Shown: positions 1 through 8,215, counted from the first letter of the stretch. The stretch: 9,076 nt of DNA from an uncultured Carnobacterium sp. (GCA_937967765.1 CALCML010000084.1:1-9076), one strand, 5' to 3'. The notes: generated by a model from the letters alone, not told the origin. A program made the numbers and translations.

Positions 1-8
1 AAAACGCG

Positions 9-14
9 TATAAT
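9..14 (+). promoter_or_regulatory. Possible -10 box upstream of rnc
   Basis: A perfect TATAAT lies 37 nt before the rnc start codon, at a sensible distance for a promoter giving a short leader that includes the AGGAGG site. The -35 region would lie outside the window, so this cannot be confirmed. Transcription from further upstream is equally possible. Confidence 0.35.
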
Positions 15-46
15 ATTGAAGATAAGGAATTTTTCAGGAGGCCATC

Positions 47-757
47 ATGAAAGAGATAAAAGCACTCTCAGCAATTTTAAAAGAGAAGTTCGATATTTCG
101 TTTAATAACGAGGCATTGCTCGTCGAAGCGATGACTCACTCTTCGTATGCCAATGAGCATAAAGAGATGAAGGGAATCTATAACGAGCGCATTGAGTTTC
201 TTGGAGATGCGGTTTTAGAACTGAATATTTCTGATTGGCTCTTTAGACAATTTCCTCATTTTAAAGAAGGGCAATTAACGAAACTAAGAGCTCAAATCGT
301 TTGCGAAGATAGTTTATCAATGCTTGCAAAGGAATGTTCTCTGAACGAGTATTTATTACTTGGAAAAGGAGAAACACTGAGCGGTGGGCGTGAAAAGCCA
401 GCGGTTTTATGTGACGTGTTCGAGGCGTTTATCGGTGCTCTTTACCTTGATAAAGGGATGGAAGAAGTGCAACGCTTCTTAGACCAAGTGATTGTTCCTA
501 AAATTAAAAATGGACGTTATGAACTGATTACTGATTTCAAAACTGAGTTACAAGAGTATTTGCAACAAAATGGGACAGTTCATATTCGTTATGAATTGAT
601 TAAAGAAGAAGGACCTTCGCATGATAAAGTATTTACCGTTCAAGTAACTGTGGACGGAAAGAAATACAAGACTGCGAGTGGTAAAACAAAGAAGGCAGCC
701 GAACAAATGGCCGCAAAATTGACTATGGAAGAACTAACACAGAGTTCACTTTCATAG
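47..757 (+). CDS. rnc: Ribonuclease III
   Basis: This gene encodes a cytoplasmic, Mg2+-dependent endonuclease that cuts double-stranded RNA, including the stems of rRNA precursors and some mRNAs and sRNA duplexes. At 236 aa it has the usual family length. The N-terminal catalytic domain carries the signature ERIEFLGDAVL at residues 47-57, with acidic metal ligands E50 and D54. The second acidic pair is D123 and E126 in CDVFEAFIGALYLD. A C-terminal dsRNA-binding domain spans about residues 162-231 and includes a GPSHDKVF loop and a basic KTKKAAEQ helix. The start is supported by AGGAGG at 36-41, 5 nt before the ATG. smc begins 17 nt after the stop with no terminator between, so the two are very probably co-transcribed, the common Firmicute arrangement. 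No key residue is missing. Confidence 0.97.
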   Translation: MKEIKALSAILKEKFDISFNNEALLVEAMTHSSYANEHKEMKGIYNERIEFLGDAVLELNISDWLFRQFPHFKEGQLTKLRAQIVCEDSLSMLAKECSLNEYLLLGKGETLSGGREKPAVLCDVFEAFIGALYLDKGMEEVQRFLDQVIVPKIKNGRYELITDFKTELQEYLQQNGTVHIRYELIKEEGPSHDKVFTVQVTVDGKKYKTASGKTKKAAEQMAAKLTMEELTQSSLS

Positions 758-774
758 AAAGAAAGGATTAAAGC

Positions 775-3700
775 ATGCAATTAGAAAAAATTGAAATGTC
801 GGGATTTAAATCATTTGCCGATAAGACAACAATTGAATTCGATAAAGGCGTGACTGCGGTTGTAGGACCAAATGGTAGTGGAAAGTCTAATCTTTCTGAA
901 GCAATCAAATGGGTTCTTGGGGAACAATCGGCTAAGAGTTTACGTGGGAAGAGGATGGATGACGTTATTTTCGCAGGTTCTCAAACAAGAAAACCAGTGA
1001 ATATTGCCGAAGTTAATCTGTATATCAATAACGAAGACAAAGTGTTGGCAACGGATCAAACACAAGTCGTGTTAACGCGTCGTTTGAATCGTAATGGGGC
1101 AAGTGATTTCTTAATTAACAAGAAACCAGTTCGTTTAAAAGACATTACTGACTTAATGATGGACTCAGGGTTAGGGAAAGACTCGTTTGCTTTGATTTCG
1201 CAAGGGAAAGTAGAGCAAATCTTTAACGAAAAGCCTGAAGAACGTCGAATGATTATCGAAGAAGCGGCTGGAGTATTAAAATACAAAGACCGTAAAAATC
1301 AAGCGCAACGTAAATTAAATCAAACACAAGATCACTTGAATCGTGTGGAAGATATTCTTCATGAGATTGAAGGGCAATTAGCACCACTGGAAGAGCAACG
1401 TGAAAAGGCGATTGCGTATGTTTCGAGGAAAGAACAGTTAGAAGATGTAGAAACAGCACTTTTAGCAGTCGAAATCGAAACGTTGAATGCTCAGTGGAAA
1501 GTAGCTCTTCAAGAAGTAGAACAACTGCAAGAGCAATTAGCACAAACAGAAGCAACATTAGAAAGCCTTCAAGTAGATATTGAGGAAAACCAAGTAAAAC
1601 TTGAAGCTCGTAATGAAGAACTCGATGCAAAGCAAGAAGAATACGTGGAATTAATCCAAAAAGTTGAACAATTGGATGGGCAACGGAAAGTATTCGAGCA
1701 ACGTCGTCAATTCGCTGAACGTAGCGATGAGGAAAATCAAGAAGCATTAGCTGCCGCGCTTCGTGAGTTAGAAGAAGTGGAAGCAAAACTTTTACAGCTT
1801 GAAAAGAATCAAGTGGAGCGTAAGGTCGAATTAAAGAACGTAGAAGAGGCTTGGAGTCAATTAGTCGAAGAATTAGACCAATTAAGTCAAAGTAATGAAG
1901 AAAGCGTTAAAGAACTTCAAAATCGTTATATTGAGCAACTACAAGAAATCTCACGTTTACTCAACCAAGAGAAGAACCTTGAGAAGTCGATGGAAGTAAA
2001 CCAAAACACTCAAGAAAAAATGACAGAGCGTTTTGATTCCTTTGATGAAGAACATCGCGCTTTAGAAGAAAAAGCAAATCATTTTGTCGAAAAAATTGAA
2101 GAACTCACTAAGGAAGAGGTCGCTTGTGAAAAACAACTTTCTGCTTTAAGAGAAAAATTAGCAAAAGTGAATGAAAAACATGCAACACTTTCTAGTGAAG
2201 GGATGGAAAAAGAACGCCACCTTCAACAATTACAAGCGACGGTTCGAAGCTTAAAACAAGTTTCTGAAGACTACGCTGGTTACTATCAAGGCGTTCGTGA
2301 AGTTCTTAAACACAAAACGGATTTACCGGGTGTTGTCAATTCTGTAGCGGAACTAATCCGCGTAGATGAACAATTAACAACAGCCATCGATATCGCGCTA
2401 GGATCAACAAGTCAGCATATTGTAGTAACGGATGAGAAGGCTGCTGCCAAAGCGATTACGTACTTGAAGACGAATCGTCTAGGACGTGCAACGTTCTTAC
2501 CATTATCAATTATTAAAGAAAAACAAGTACCAGATACAGTTCTGAACCAAGCGAAAAAAGTCGACGGATTTATTGGTATTGCAAGCGAACTTGTTTCATC
2601 AGATAAAAAATATGTTTCTATTATCAAAAATTTACTTGGAACAACTCTTGTAACGACAAACTTACAAGTAGCACAACTATTAGCAAAACAACTTGGTTAC
2701 CGCTATCGTATTGTGTCACTTGAAGGGGATGTCGTAAATGCTGGCGGTTCGATGACAGGGGGAGCTTCTAAGAACTCTGGCCAACAATCACTTGTTCGAC
2801 GTAACAGTCAACTAGAAACAGTGACGAAGCAATTTGAAGAAGCAAAGGCTGAATACGAAAAATTATCAGCACAGTTCCAAAAAGTGACAGCTGAAAAGAA
2901 CAAGCTAGAAGAAGAGTATCGCGAATTAAATGCAAGTCATACTCAATTGGAACAAACCCTCAACCAATTAGAATTCCAATCAAGATTTGCTCTTGAAGAA
3001 GTTCAAAAGCACGAACGTATTCAACAAGCAAACCAATTTGAAATGGATGAACTCATTGAAGCATATGAGCAATTGGAAGAGCAATATGTTGAAAACCATG
3101 AGAAATTGGTGGCTCTTCAAAAAGCAAATGCATCCTTGAAAAAAGAATTGGATTACCTTCAATTATCGAATGAAGATAAGACTCAACAAATTCAAGAAAA
3201 ACAAAAAGAATTGCAAGAACTTGGAACAAATCGAGCTCGTGTTCAAGAGCAATTTAACCAAGAAAAACGTGAAATTCATCAAACGAAACTTCAAAAAACT
3301 CGCTTAGAAGATCAAATTGAATTATTACACTCTAAGAAATCTGAACAGTCTCGTAACCAAGAGGAAGATGAGGCCATTTACGCGAAAATCCAAGAAGAAT
3401 TTGACGCGTTAAAAGGCGAAGTGGATGAATTAGATGCATTGATTAAAGAGTTACGTGATGAGCGTGCGGCTCTTGAAATTCATGTAAAACAGTCAGAAGC
3501 TTCTCGTACACAAGCGCAACATCAATTACAAGAACAATTGAAGAATCAAACTCGATTAGAAACAAAAGCGAATCGTTTCGAAATCTCAATTGACCAAAAA
3601 TTAACGTACTTGAGCGAAGAATACGAATTAACGTTTGAAGCAGCGATTGCTAAAACAACACTAGACATGTCGATTGAAGAAGCATCGAAACTCGTTCGTA

Positions 3701-4344
3701 GCTTAAAACAACAAATCGAACAAATGGGTGCGGTAAACTTGTTAGCGATTGAGGAGTTTGAAGCGGTACAAGAACGTTTCACATTCTTAACAGCGCAACA
3801 ACAAGATTTACTAGAAGCTAAACAAACGCTTGAAGAAACGATTACGGAAATGGACGAAGAAGTAACTACACGCTTTAAGACAACATTTGATGCGGTAAGT
3901 ACTCAGTTTGAGCGAACATTCCCTCGCTTATTTGGTGGAGGCCGTGCGACACTTGAATTAACAGATCCAGATAACCTTCTTGAGACAGGGATTGAGATTA
4001 TTGCTCAACCGCCTGGAAAGAAACTGCAATCACTCAGCTTACTTTCTGGTGGAGAACGTGCCTTTACGGCGATTGCATTACTATTTGCAATCTTAGAAGT
4101 GAAGCCAGTTCCGTTCTGCTTACTCGATGAGGTTGAAGCAGCACTGGATGAGGCTAACGTAGCGCGTTATGGTCGTTACCTAAAAGAATTTACAAACCGT
4201 ACGCAGTTCATTGTGATTACTCACCGTCGTGGTACGATGGAAGAAGCCGATGTGTTGTATGGAGTAACTATGCAAGAATCAGGGGTCTCAAAACTAGCTT
4301 CAGTTAAGTTTGAAGACTTCGATGAATTAGAAGAAGCAAAATAG
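775..4344 (+). CDS. smc: Chromosome segregation/condensation ATPase SMC
   Basis: SMC forms a homodimer that, with ScpA and ScpB, organises and separates sister chromosomes. The 1189 aa are close to the B. subtilis protein (about 1186 aa). The N-terminal head has Walker A GPNGSGKS at residues 31-38, an arginine at R57 matching the known arginine finger, and the Q-loop glutamine Q143 in ISQGKV. A long Glu/Gln/Lys-rich coiled coil covers about 170-500. The hinge covers about 503-665 and ends in the glycine-rich GDVVNAGGSMTGGA at 651-664. The returning coiled coil runs to about 1000. The C-terminal head has the ABC signature LSGGER at 1090-1095, Walker B ending in D1118 with catalytic E1119, and D-loop residues ALD at 1123-1125. 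AAAGGA at 762-767 supports the ATG. All ATPase motifs are present, so the protein should be functional. It is the last gene of the rnc-smc unit. Long minus-strand open frames inside it are shadows. Confidence 0.98.
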   Translation: MQLEKIEMSGFKSFADKTTIEFDKGVTAVVGPNGSGKSNLSEAIKWVLGEQSAKSLRGKRMDDVIFAGSQTRKPVNIAEVNLYINNEDKVLATDQTQVVLTRRLNRNGASDFLINKKPVRLKDITDLMMDSGLGKDSFALISQGKVEQIFNEKPEERRMIIEEAAGVLKYKDRKNQAQRKLNQTQDHLNRVEDILHEIEGQLAPLEEQREKAIAYVSRKEQLEDVETALLAVEIETLNAQWKVALQEVEQLQEQLAQTEATLESLQVDIEENQVKLEARNEELDAKQEEYVELIQKVEQLDGQRKVFEQRRQFAERSDEENQEALAAALRELEEVEAKLLQLEKNQVERKVELKNVEEAWSQLVEELDQLSQSNEESVKELQNRYIEQLQEISRLLNQEKNLEKSMEVNQNTQEKMTERFDSFDEEHRALEEKANHFVEKIEELTKEEVACEKQLSALREKLAKVNEKHATLSSEGMEKERHLQQLQATVRSLKQVSEDYAGYYQGVREVLKHKTDLPGVVNSVAELIRVDEQLTTAIDIALGSTSQHIVVTDEKAAAKAITYLKTNRLGRATFLPLSIIKEKQVPDTVLNQAKKVDGFIGIASELVSSDKKYVSIIKNLLGTTLVTTNLQVAQLLAKQLGYRYRIVSLEGDVVNAGGSMTGGASKNSGQQSLVRRNSQLETVTKQFEEAKAEYEKLSAQFQKVTAEKNKLEEEYRELNASHTQLEQTLNQLEFQSRFALEEVQKHERIQQANQFEMDELIEAYEQLEEQYVENHEKLVALQKANASLKKELDYLQLSNEDKTQQIQEKQKELQELGTNRARVQEQFNQEKREIHQTKLQKTRLEDQIELLHSKKSEQSRNQEEDEAIYAKIQEEFDALKGEVDELDALIKELRDERAALEIHVKQSEASRTQAQHQLQEQLKNQTRLETKANRFEISIDQKLTYLSEEYELTFEAAIAKTTLDMSIEEASKLVRSLKQQIEQMGAVNLLAIEEFEAVQERFTFLTAQQQDLLEAKQTLEETITEMDEEVTTRFKTTFDAVSTQFERTFPRLFGGGRATLELTDPDNLLETGIEIIAQPPGKKLQSLSLLSGGERAFTAIALLFAILEVKPVPFCLLDEVEAALDEANVARYGRYLKEFTNRTQFIVITHRRGTMEEADVLYGVTMQESGVSKLASVKFEDFDELEEAK

Positions 4345-4345
4345 G

Positions 4346-4383
4346 AAATAAGAGGTGGCAAATGCGTGCTGCCTCTTATTTTT
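4346..4383 (+). terminator. Rho-independent terminator after smc
   Basis: The arms 4346-4360 and 4367-4381 form a 15-bp stem with two G-U wobbles (AAATAAGAGG pairs with CCTCTTATTT) around a 6-nt loop. The run of T at 4379-4383 ends it. It starts one base after the smc stop codon, so it separates rnc-smc from the downstream phosphatase gene. Confidence 0.88.
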
Positions 4384-4405
4384 CAATACGAAATGATGTG
4401 TTTTG

Positions 4406-4414
4406 TGGTATAAT
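4406..4414 (+). promoter_or_regulatory. Extended -10 promoter for the HAD phosphatase/ftsY unit
   Basis: TGG followed by a perfect TATAAT (4409-4414) makes an extended -10 element just after the smc terminator. No good -35 hexamer is found 16-18 nt upstream, which extended -10 promoters tolerate. A start near 4421 would leave a leader of about 55 nt. A second TATAAT lies at 4438-4443 but has no TG extension and no recognisable -35. Confidence 0.6.
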
Positions 4415-4421
4415 AAACTAG

Positions 4422-4459
4422 ATACGTACAATGAGCGTATAATGAAAGCAGAAATGCTT
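4422..4459 (+). other. Leader with two small hairpins before the HAD gene
   Basis: If transcription starts near 4421, the leader would begin with ATACG (4422-4426) pairing with CGTAT (4436-4440). It would end with AAGCA (4446-4450) pairing with TGCTT (4455-4459) around a GAAA loop, next to the Shine-Dalgarno at 4460-4466. Both stems are only 5 bp, so they are weak and may be chance. I see no match to a known riboswitch. Confidence 0.25.
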
Positions 4460-4474
4460 AAAGGAGTTTTATAG

Positions 4475-5296
4475 TTGATTAAACTAATTGCACTAGATTT
4501 AGATGGAACATTATTAACTGGTGAAAAGAAAATAACAGAAGAGAATAAAAAAGCCATTAAATTGGCTAAAGAAAATGGGATTAAAGTGGTTCTTTGTACT
4601 GGTCGACCAATTGTAAGTATCGTTCACTTACTTGAAGAATTAGACTTAATGGGAGATGACGATTACGCGATTAATTTCAATGGTGGTTTGATTCAAAAAA
4701 CAAAACATGGAGAAATCGTCTATGAAACAGGACATACTGTTGAAGATATGAAGTATTGCCATGAAGAAGTTACAAAAGTAGGGCTTCCATTAGTGATGAT
4801 TGATACGGTGAGAGCTTACGAGCCAACGCCTCCAGAAGGACGTCCGTCAATTTATAACACATTACCACACCCAATTACATTTGAACAAAAGAATCCGGAA
4901 GATTTCGAAGAAGGACATATCTTTAACAAAGCCGTTCTTTGTATTGAACAAGATATTTTAGATGAAGGAATTGCAAAATTACCAAAAGAATTCTTTGAAC
5001 GCTTCAACTGTATGAAGTCGAGAACATTTTTATTAGAGGTTGTTCCTAAACATGTTTCAAAAGGAAACGGCTTGAAAATGTTAGGAGAAATTCTAGGAAT
5101 CTCGCTAGATGAGATGGCAGCGTGTGGTGATGAGGAAAATGACTTGCCGATGTTAACGGTTGTTGGTTATCCAGTATCGATGGGCAATGGTTCAAAAGAA
5201 GTCAAAGAAGTGGCAAAATATGTGACAGCGACAAATGAAGAATCTGGTGTTGCGCAGGCCATTTATCATATTTTAGAAATGAATAAACAAGCGTAA
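4475..5296 (+). CDS. Cof-type HAD phosphatase (YidA-like)
   Basis: This is a cytoplasmic HAD-superfamily type IIB hydrolase, expected to dephosphorylate small phosphorylated metabolites such as sugar phosphates. The physiological substrate cannot be read from the sequence. At 273 aa it matches E. coli YidA in length and layout. Motif I is DLDGT with nucleophile D8 and acid/base D10. Motif II is T42 in CTGRP. Motif III is K196 in KHVSKGNGL, and motif IV is GDEEND with D219 and D223. The cap domain lies between motifs II and III and includes the NFNGGLIQK segment typical of YidA relatives. The start is TTG, chosen because AAAGGAG at 4460-4466 sits 8 nt upstream and the reading MIKLIALDLDGT begins the Rossmann fold as expected. 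ftsY follows after 14 nt, so the two are probably co-transcribed. All catalytic residues are present. Confidence 0.92.
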   Translation: MIKLIALDLDGTLLTGEKKITEENKKAIKLAKENGIKVVLCTGRPIVSIVHLLEELDLMGDDDYAINFNGGLIQKTKHGEIVYETGHTVEDMKYCHEEVTKVGLPLVMIDTVRAYEPTPPEGRPSIYNTLPHPITFEQKNPEDFEEGHIFNKAVLCIEQDILDEGIAKLPKEFFERFNCMKSRTFLLEVVPKHVSKGNGLKMLGEILGISLDEMAACGDEENDLPMLTVVGYPVSMGNGSKEVKEVAKYVTATNEESGVAQAIYHILEMNKQA

Positions 5297-5310
5297 AGTG
5301 AGGGGAAAAC

Positions 5311-6315
5311 ATGGGATTATTTGATCGAATTAAACGTGCCTTTACCGGTGAAGATGAAGTCATTAAACACGAGGAGACGAAAGAGTCGATTGTCATTGAG
5401 AAATATGACAAAGGGATGGAGAAAACGCGTCGTAGTTTCTCAGATCGTTTAAACGAATTCCTTGCTGATTTTAGAGAAATCGACGAAGACTTCTTTGAAG
5501 ATTTAGAAGAAACCTTTATTTCTTCAGATGTTGGTTTTGAAATGACTTTAGCCATTACGGATGCCTTACGTGATGAAGTGCGTCTGCAAAATGCAACGAC
5601 TTCTGGCCAAGTAAAAGAGGTCATCATTGAGAAGATGGTCGACATTTACGAAAAAGGGGAAGATAACTTATCTGCATTGAAGAAAGCAGAAGGACGTCCA
5701 ACCGTATTAATGTTTGTCGGAGTGAATGGGGTTGGTAAAACAACCACCATCGGTAAAATCGCTTGGAGATTAAAACAAGAAGGAAATAAAGTTCTATTAG
5801 CTGCAGGAGATACGTTCCGTGCCGGTGCCATCCAACAACTAGAAGTATGGGGCGAACGTGTAGGTGTTCCTGTAGTATCCGGTCGTGAAGGTGGAGATCC
5901 ATCATCTGTTGTATTTGATGCGATTAAGAAAGCTAAAGAAGAAAACTTCGATTACTTATTAATCGATACAGCTGGTCGTCTTCAAAACAAAGTGAACTTG
6001 ATGAAAGAGTTAGAGAAGATGAATCGTATTATCTCTCGTGAAATTGAAACAGGTGCAGATGAAACATTATTAGTATTAGATGCAACAACTGGCCAAAATG
6101 CTCTTGTTCAGGCGAAACAATTCGGTGAGACGATTAACATTACAGGGCTCATCTTAACGAAATTAGACGGAACTGCAAAAGGTGGGGTAATCCTCTCAAT
6201 TCGTCATGAATTAAACATTCCAGTGAAGTTTATCGGATTAGGGGAGCAAATGGACGATTTACAACCGTTTGAACCAGAACAATTTATTTACGGTTTAGTA
6301 AAAGATATGCTATAA
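5311..6315 (+). CDS. ftsY: Signal recognition particle receptor FtsY
   Basis: FtsY is the SRP receptor GTPase. It pairs with Ffh and 4.5S/6S RNA to deliver ribosomes making membrane proteins to the Sec translocon. The first ~55 residues are the short, highly charged A region beginning MGLFDRIKRAF, an amphipathic stretch likely to touch the membrane. The N domain (about 55-125) precedes the G domain, whose motifs are intact: G1 GVNGVGKTT at 137-145, DTFRAGA at 167-173, DTAGR at 219-223, TKLDG at 283-287 and GLGEQ at 309-313. The 334 aa length is normal for Firmicutes, which lack the long acidic domain of the E. coli protein. A GTGAGGGG stretch at 5298-5305 supports the ATG. The gene is 14 nt after the phosphatase gene. 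Its last codons hold a promoter for the next gene. Confidence 0.97.
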   Translation: MGLFDRIKRAFTGEDEVIKHEETKESIVIEKYDKGMEKTRRSFSDRLNEFLADFREIDEDFFEDLEETFISSDVGFEMTLAITDALRDEVRLQNATTSGQVKEVIIEKMVDIYEKGEDNLSALKKAEGRPTVLMFVGVNGVGKTTTIGKIAWRLKQEGNKVLLAAGDTFRAGAIQQLEVWGERVGVPVVSGREGGDPSSVVFDAIKKAKEENFDYLLIDTAGRLQNKVNLMKELEKMNRIISREIETGADETLLVLDATTGQNALVQAKQFGETINITGLILTKLDGTAKGGVILSIRHELNIPVKFIGLGEQMDDLQPFEPEQFIYGLVKDML

Positions 6316-6316
6316 T
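6287..6316 (+). promoter_or_regulatory. Promoter inside the end of ftsY for the BI-1 gene
   Basis: TTTACG at 6287-6292 (4 of 6 match to TTGACA), an 18-nt spacer and TGC-TATAAT at 6308-6316 form an extended -10 promoter. The TATAAT overlaps the ftsY stop codon TAA at 6313-6315. A start near 6323 gives a leader of about 28 nt with GAGG at 6340-6343. A second TATAAT at 6322-6327 has no matching -35. No terminator separates ftsY from the next gene, so read-through is also likely. Confidence 0.6.
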
Positions 6317-6350
6317 ACATCTATAATAAAATTTGAAATGAGGCGAAATA

Positions 6351-7067
6351 ATGGAAAATAATCATTATGGTGTTGAATCCAGTATTTCTGGAAGAAATCA
6401 ATTTTTCATGAAAGTGTATGCTTGGATGTTTGGAGGACTAGCAATTTCTGCTTTAGTTGCTTACCTATTTAGTACAGTTCCAGAGCTTTATAGTGCATTC
6501 TTCGATTTCATGGTAATGACTCGTGGATACGGAATGTGGGTTATCTTTATTGCGCAATTAATACTTGTATTTGTAATGCGTCCAAATTATGAAGAACTTG
6601 GTAGACCAATTCGTTATATTGTTTCATATTGTTTATATGCAGCATTAACAGGATTTACATTCTTCATAGTAGCACAAGTTTATGAGTTAGGAAGTATCGT
6701 TCAAGCGTTTGTTTCAACTTGTGCGTTATTCGCAGGGTTATCAATCGTAGGATTTACTACGAAGAAAGACTTAACAAGTTTTGGTCGTCAAGCAATGGGA
6801 GCTTTATTAGGGTTAATCATTGCTAGCTTGATCAACGTGTTCTTCTTCCATAGTACAGTAGTTGAATTGATTATGTCTGGTATCTCATTAATCATCTTTA
6901 TCGTGTTAACAATGTACGATACTCAAAAATTAAAAAATATGTATGACTACTACGAAGGACAATCAGCTCTTGAAGGGATTGCGATTCTAGGTGCATTAGA
7001 ATTATACCTAGACTTCATCAATATCTTCTTAGATATCTTACGTCTATTCGGAAGCAGAAAAGACTAA
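6351..7067 (+). CDS. Bax inhibitor-1 family membrane protein (YbhL/YetJ-like)
   Basis: This is a seven-helix inner-membrane protein of the BI-1/TMBIM family. B. subtilis YetJ of this family behaves as a pH-sensitive calcium leak channel; the role in most bacteria is unsettled. Hydrophobic segments lie at about residues 22-41, 60-76, 88-108, 115-135, 148-166, 169-189 and 208-233. The family motif YDTQKLKN contains D190, and LYLDFINIFLDILRLFG contains D221. These are the likely counterparts of the paired acidic residues that control the channel. The 238 aa and the C-terminal motifs resemble E. coli YbhL most closely. GAGG at 6340-6343 supports the ATG. It sits between ftsY and a terminator, with its own embedded promoter. 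Family assignment is firm; ion transport is inferred from relatives. Confidence 0.92.
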   Translation: MENNHYGVESSISGRNQFFMKVYAWMFGGLAISALVAYLFSTVPELYSAFFDFMVMTRGYGMWVIFIAQLILVFVMRPNYEELGRPIRYIVSYCLYAALTGFTFFIVAQVYELGSIVQAFVSTCALFAGLSIVGFTTKKDLTSFGRQAMGALLGLIIASLINVFFFHSTVVELIMSGISLIIFIVLTMYDTQKLKNMYDYYEGQSALEGIAILGALELYLDFINIFLDILRLFGSRKD

Positions 7068-7080
7068 TCAACACTTTCAT

Positions 7081-7105
7081 AGCCTAGGTTCGCCTAGGCT
7101 TTTTT
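7081..7105 (+). terminator. Rho-independent terminator with UUCG loop
   Basis: A perfect 8-bp stem AGCCTAGG/CCTAGGCT (7081-7088 with 7093-7100) closes a TTCG tetraloop and is followed by T at 7100-7105. It lies 13 nt after the BI-1 stop codon and ends the transcription unit running from the HAD phosphatase or from the internal promoter. UUCG loops are unusually stable, so this should be efficient. Confidence 0.95.
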
Positions 7106-7130
7106 GTTTGCCTTCATTTAAGAAGTATTT

Positions 7131-7185
7131 GAACGGTTCTGAAAACTATTTAATGCATTTTCACGAGAATTCATGTATACTACAT
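7131..7185 (+). promoter_or_regulatory. guaC promoter region with short inverted repeats
   Basis: A -10-like TATACT lies at 7176-7181, 36 nt before the guaC ATG. No convincing -35 is found at the right distance, so an activator or a weak promoter is possible. Three short symmetrical elements are packed here: GAACgGTTC at 7131-7139; TGAAAA (7140-7145) with TTTTCA (7158-7163); and ATGTAtacTACAT at 7173-7185, which covers the -10 box. None matches the PurR box core CCGAAC or a cre site. Operator function is inference only. Confidence 0.4.
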
Positions 7186-7217
7186 AAGTACGCATTAACG
7201 AATTAGGAGGATGTTAA

Positions 7218-8204
7218 ATGTTTGAATTAAATGCATTCGATTATGAGGATATTCAATTAATCCCAAATAAATGTATTGTAAATAGTCGTTCGGAGTGTGA
7301 TACTACGGTTAAATTAGGGAAACACACCTTTAAATTACCGGTGGTTCCTGCAAACATGCAAACCGTTATTGATGAATCTGTTGCTGAATTTTTAGCAGAA
7401 AATGGATATTTTTATATTATGCACCGCTTTGATGAAGCTAGTCGTTTACCATTTGTAAAACGAATGAAAGAACGTGGATTAATCTCATCAATTAGTGTAG
7501 GTGTAAAACCTCAAGAATATGATTTTATTGTAGAATTAAAAGAAAATGGACTTGTTCCTGATTACATTACAATTGATATTGCGCATGGTCATTCAAATTC
7601 AGTTATTGACATGATTAAGCACATTAAAAAACATTTACCGGAAGCATTTGTTATTGCTGGTAACGTAGGTACTCCAGAAGCCGTTCGTGAATTAGAAAAT
7701 GCTGGGGCTGATGCTACTAAAGTAGGGATTGGACCTGGTAAAGTATGTATTACGAAAATTAAAACAGGTTTTGGTACTGGTGGATGGCAACTTGCTGCAC
7801 TACGTTGGTGCTCAAAAGCTGCACGTAAACCATTGATTGCAGATGGAGGAATCCGTACTCACGGAGACATCGCTAAATCAATTCGTTTTGGTGCGACTAT
7901 GGTCATGATTGGATCATTATTTGCTGGTCACGAAGAATCTCCAGGTAAAACTGTTGAAGTGAATGGAATGCTTTATAAAGAGTATTTCGGTAGTGCGTCA
8001 GAATTCCAAAAAGGTGAACGTAAGAACGTTGAAGGTAAGAAAATTGTCGTTCCTTATAAAGGATCGCTGCAAGATACGCTTATTGAAATGCAACAAGACT
8101 TACAATCATCAATCTCATATGCAGGTGGTAAAGATATTGAAGCTATCCGCAAAGTAGATTATGTCATCGTTAAAAACTCAATTTTTAACGGAGATTCAAT
8201 TTAG
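7218..8204 (+). CDS. guaC: GMP reductase
   Basis: GMP reductase converts GMP to IMP with NADPH, releasing ammonia, and so feeds guanine nucleotides back to the adenylate branch. The protein is a 328-aa IMPDH/GMPR (beta/alpha)8 barrel, with no CBS domains and a length typical of the short bacterial type found in Firmicutes (about 326 aa). The catalytic cysteine is C177 in [10 protein letters not shown], with T179 next to it. E262 in [11 protein letters not shown] is the likely glutamate partner of the GMPR Thr-Glu pair, which distinguishes reductase from IMP dehydrogenase. [19 protein letters not shown] and the following [14 protein letters not shown] supply the nucleotide phosphate site. AGGAGG at 7205-7210 sits 7 nt before the ATG. 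The gene stands alone between two terminators, so its control is its own. A 64-aa open frame inside it in another frame is a shadow. Confidence 0.96.
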   Translation: MFELNAFDYEDIQLIPNKCIVNSRSECDTTVKLGKHTFKLPVVPANMQTVIDESVAEFLAENGYFYIMHRFDEASRLPFVKRMKERGLISSISVGVKPQEYDFIVELKENGLVPDYITIDIAHGHSNSVIDMIKHIKKHLPEAFVIAGNVGTPEAVRELENAGADATKVGIGPGKVCITKIKTGFGTGGWQLAALRWCSKAARKPLIADGGIRTHGDIAKSIRFGATMVMIGSLFAGHEESPGKTVEVNGMLYKEYFGSASEFQKGERKNVEGKKIVVPYKGSLQDTLIEMQQDLQSSISYAGGKDIEAIRKVDYVIVKNSIFNGDSI

Positions 8205-8215
8205 AATAATTAACG

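Noticed and set aside
6..14. Identical GCGTATAAT in front of rnc and at 4435-4443 in front of the HAD gene
   Set aside because: A shared 9-mer containing a -10 consensus is easily coincidental; no further similarity flanks it.
1253..1786. 177-codon open frame on the minus strand inside smc
   Set aside because: It lies wholly inside the conserved smc coding sequence, its Leu-rich translation mirrors the Glu/Gln-rich coiled coil, and no ribosome site or promoter supports it.
4327..4557. Minus-strand open frame over the smc-HAD gap
   Set aside because: It runs through a terminator stem and a + strand promoter region, and its translation looks like random AT-rich sequence.
5202..5645. 147-codon minus-strand open frame across the HAD/ftsY junction
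   Set aside because: It is antisense to two well-supported genes; the Ser/Lys-rich product resembles no family and it lacks its own signals.
7140..7163. Catabolite (cre) site formed by TGAAAA...TTTTCA
   Set aside because: The half-sites are 12 nt apart and lack the central CG, so the spacing does not fit a cre element.
7111..7217. Purine riboswitch or PurR box before guaC
   Set aside because: The predicted leader is only about 30 nt, too short for a riboswitch, and no CCGAAC-type PurR core is present on either strand.
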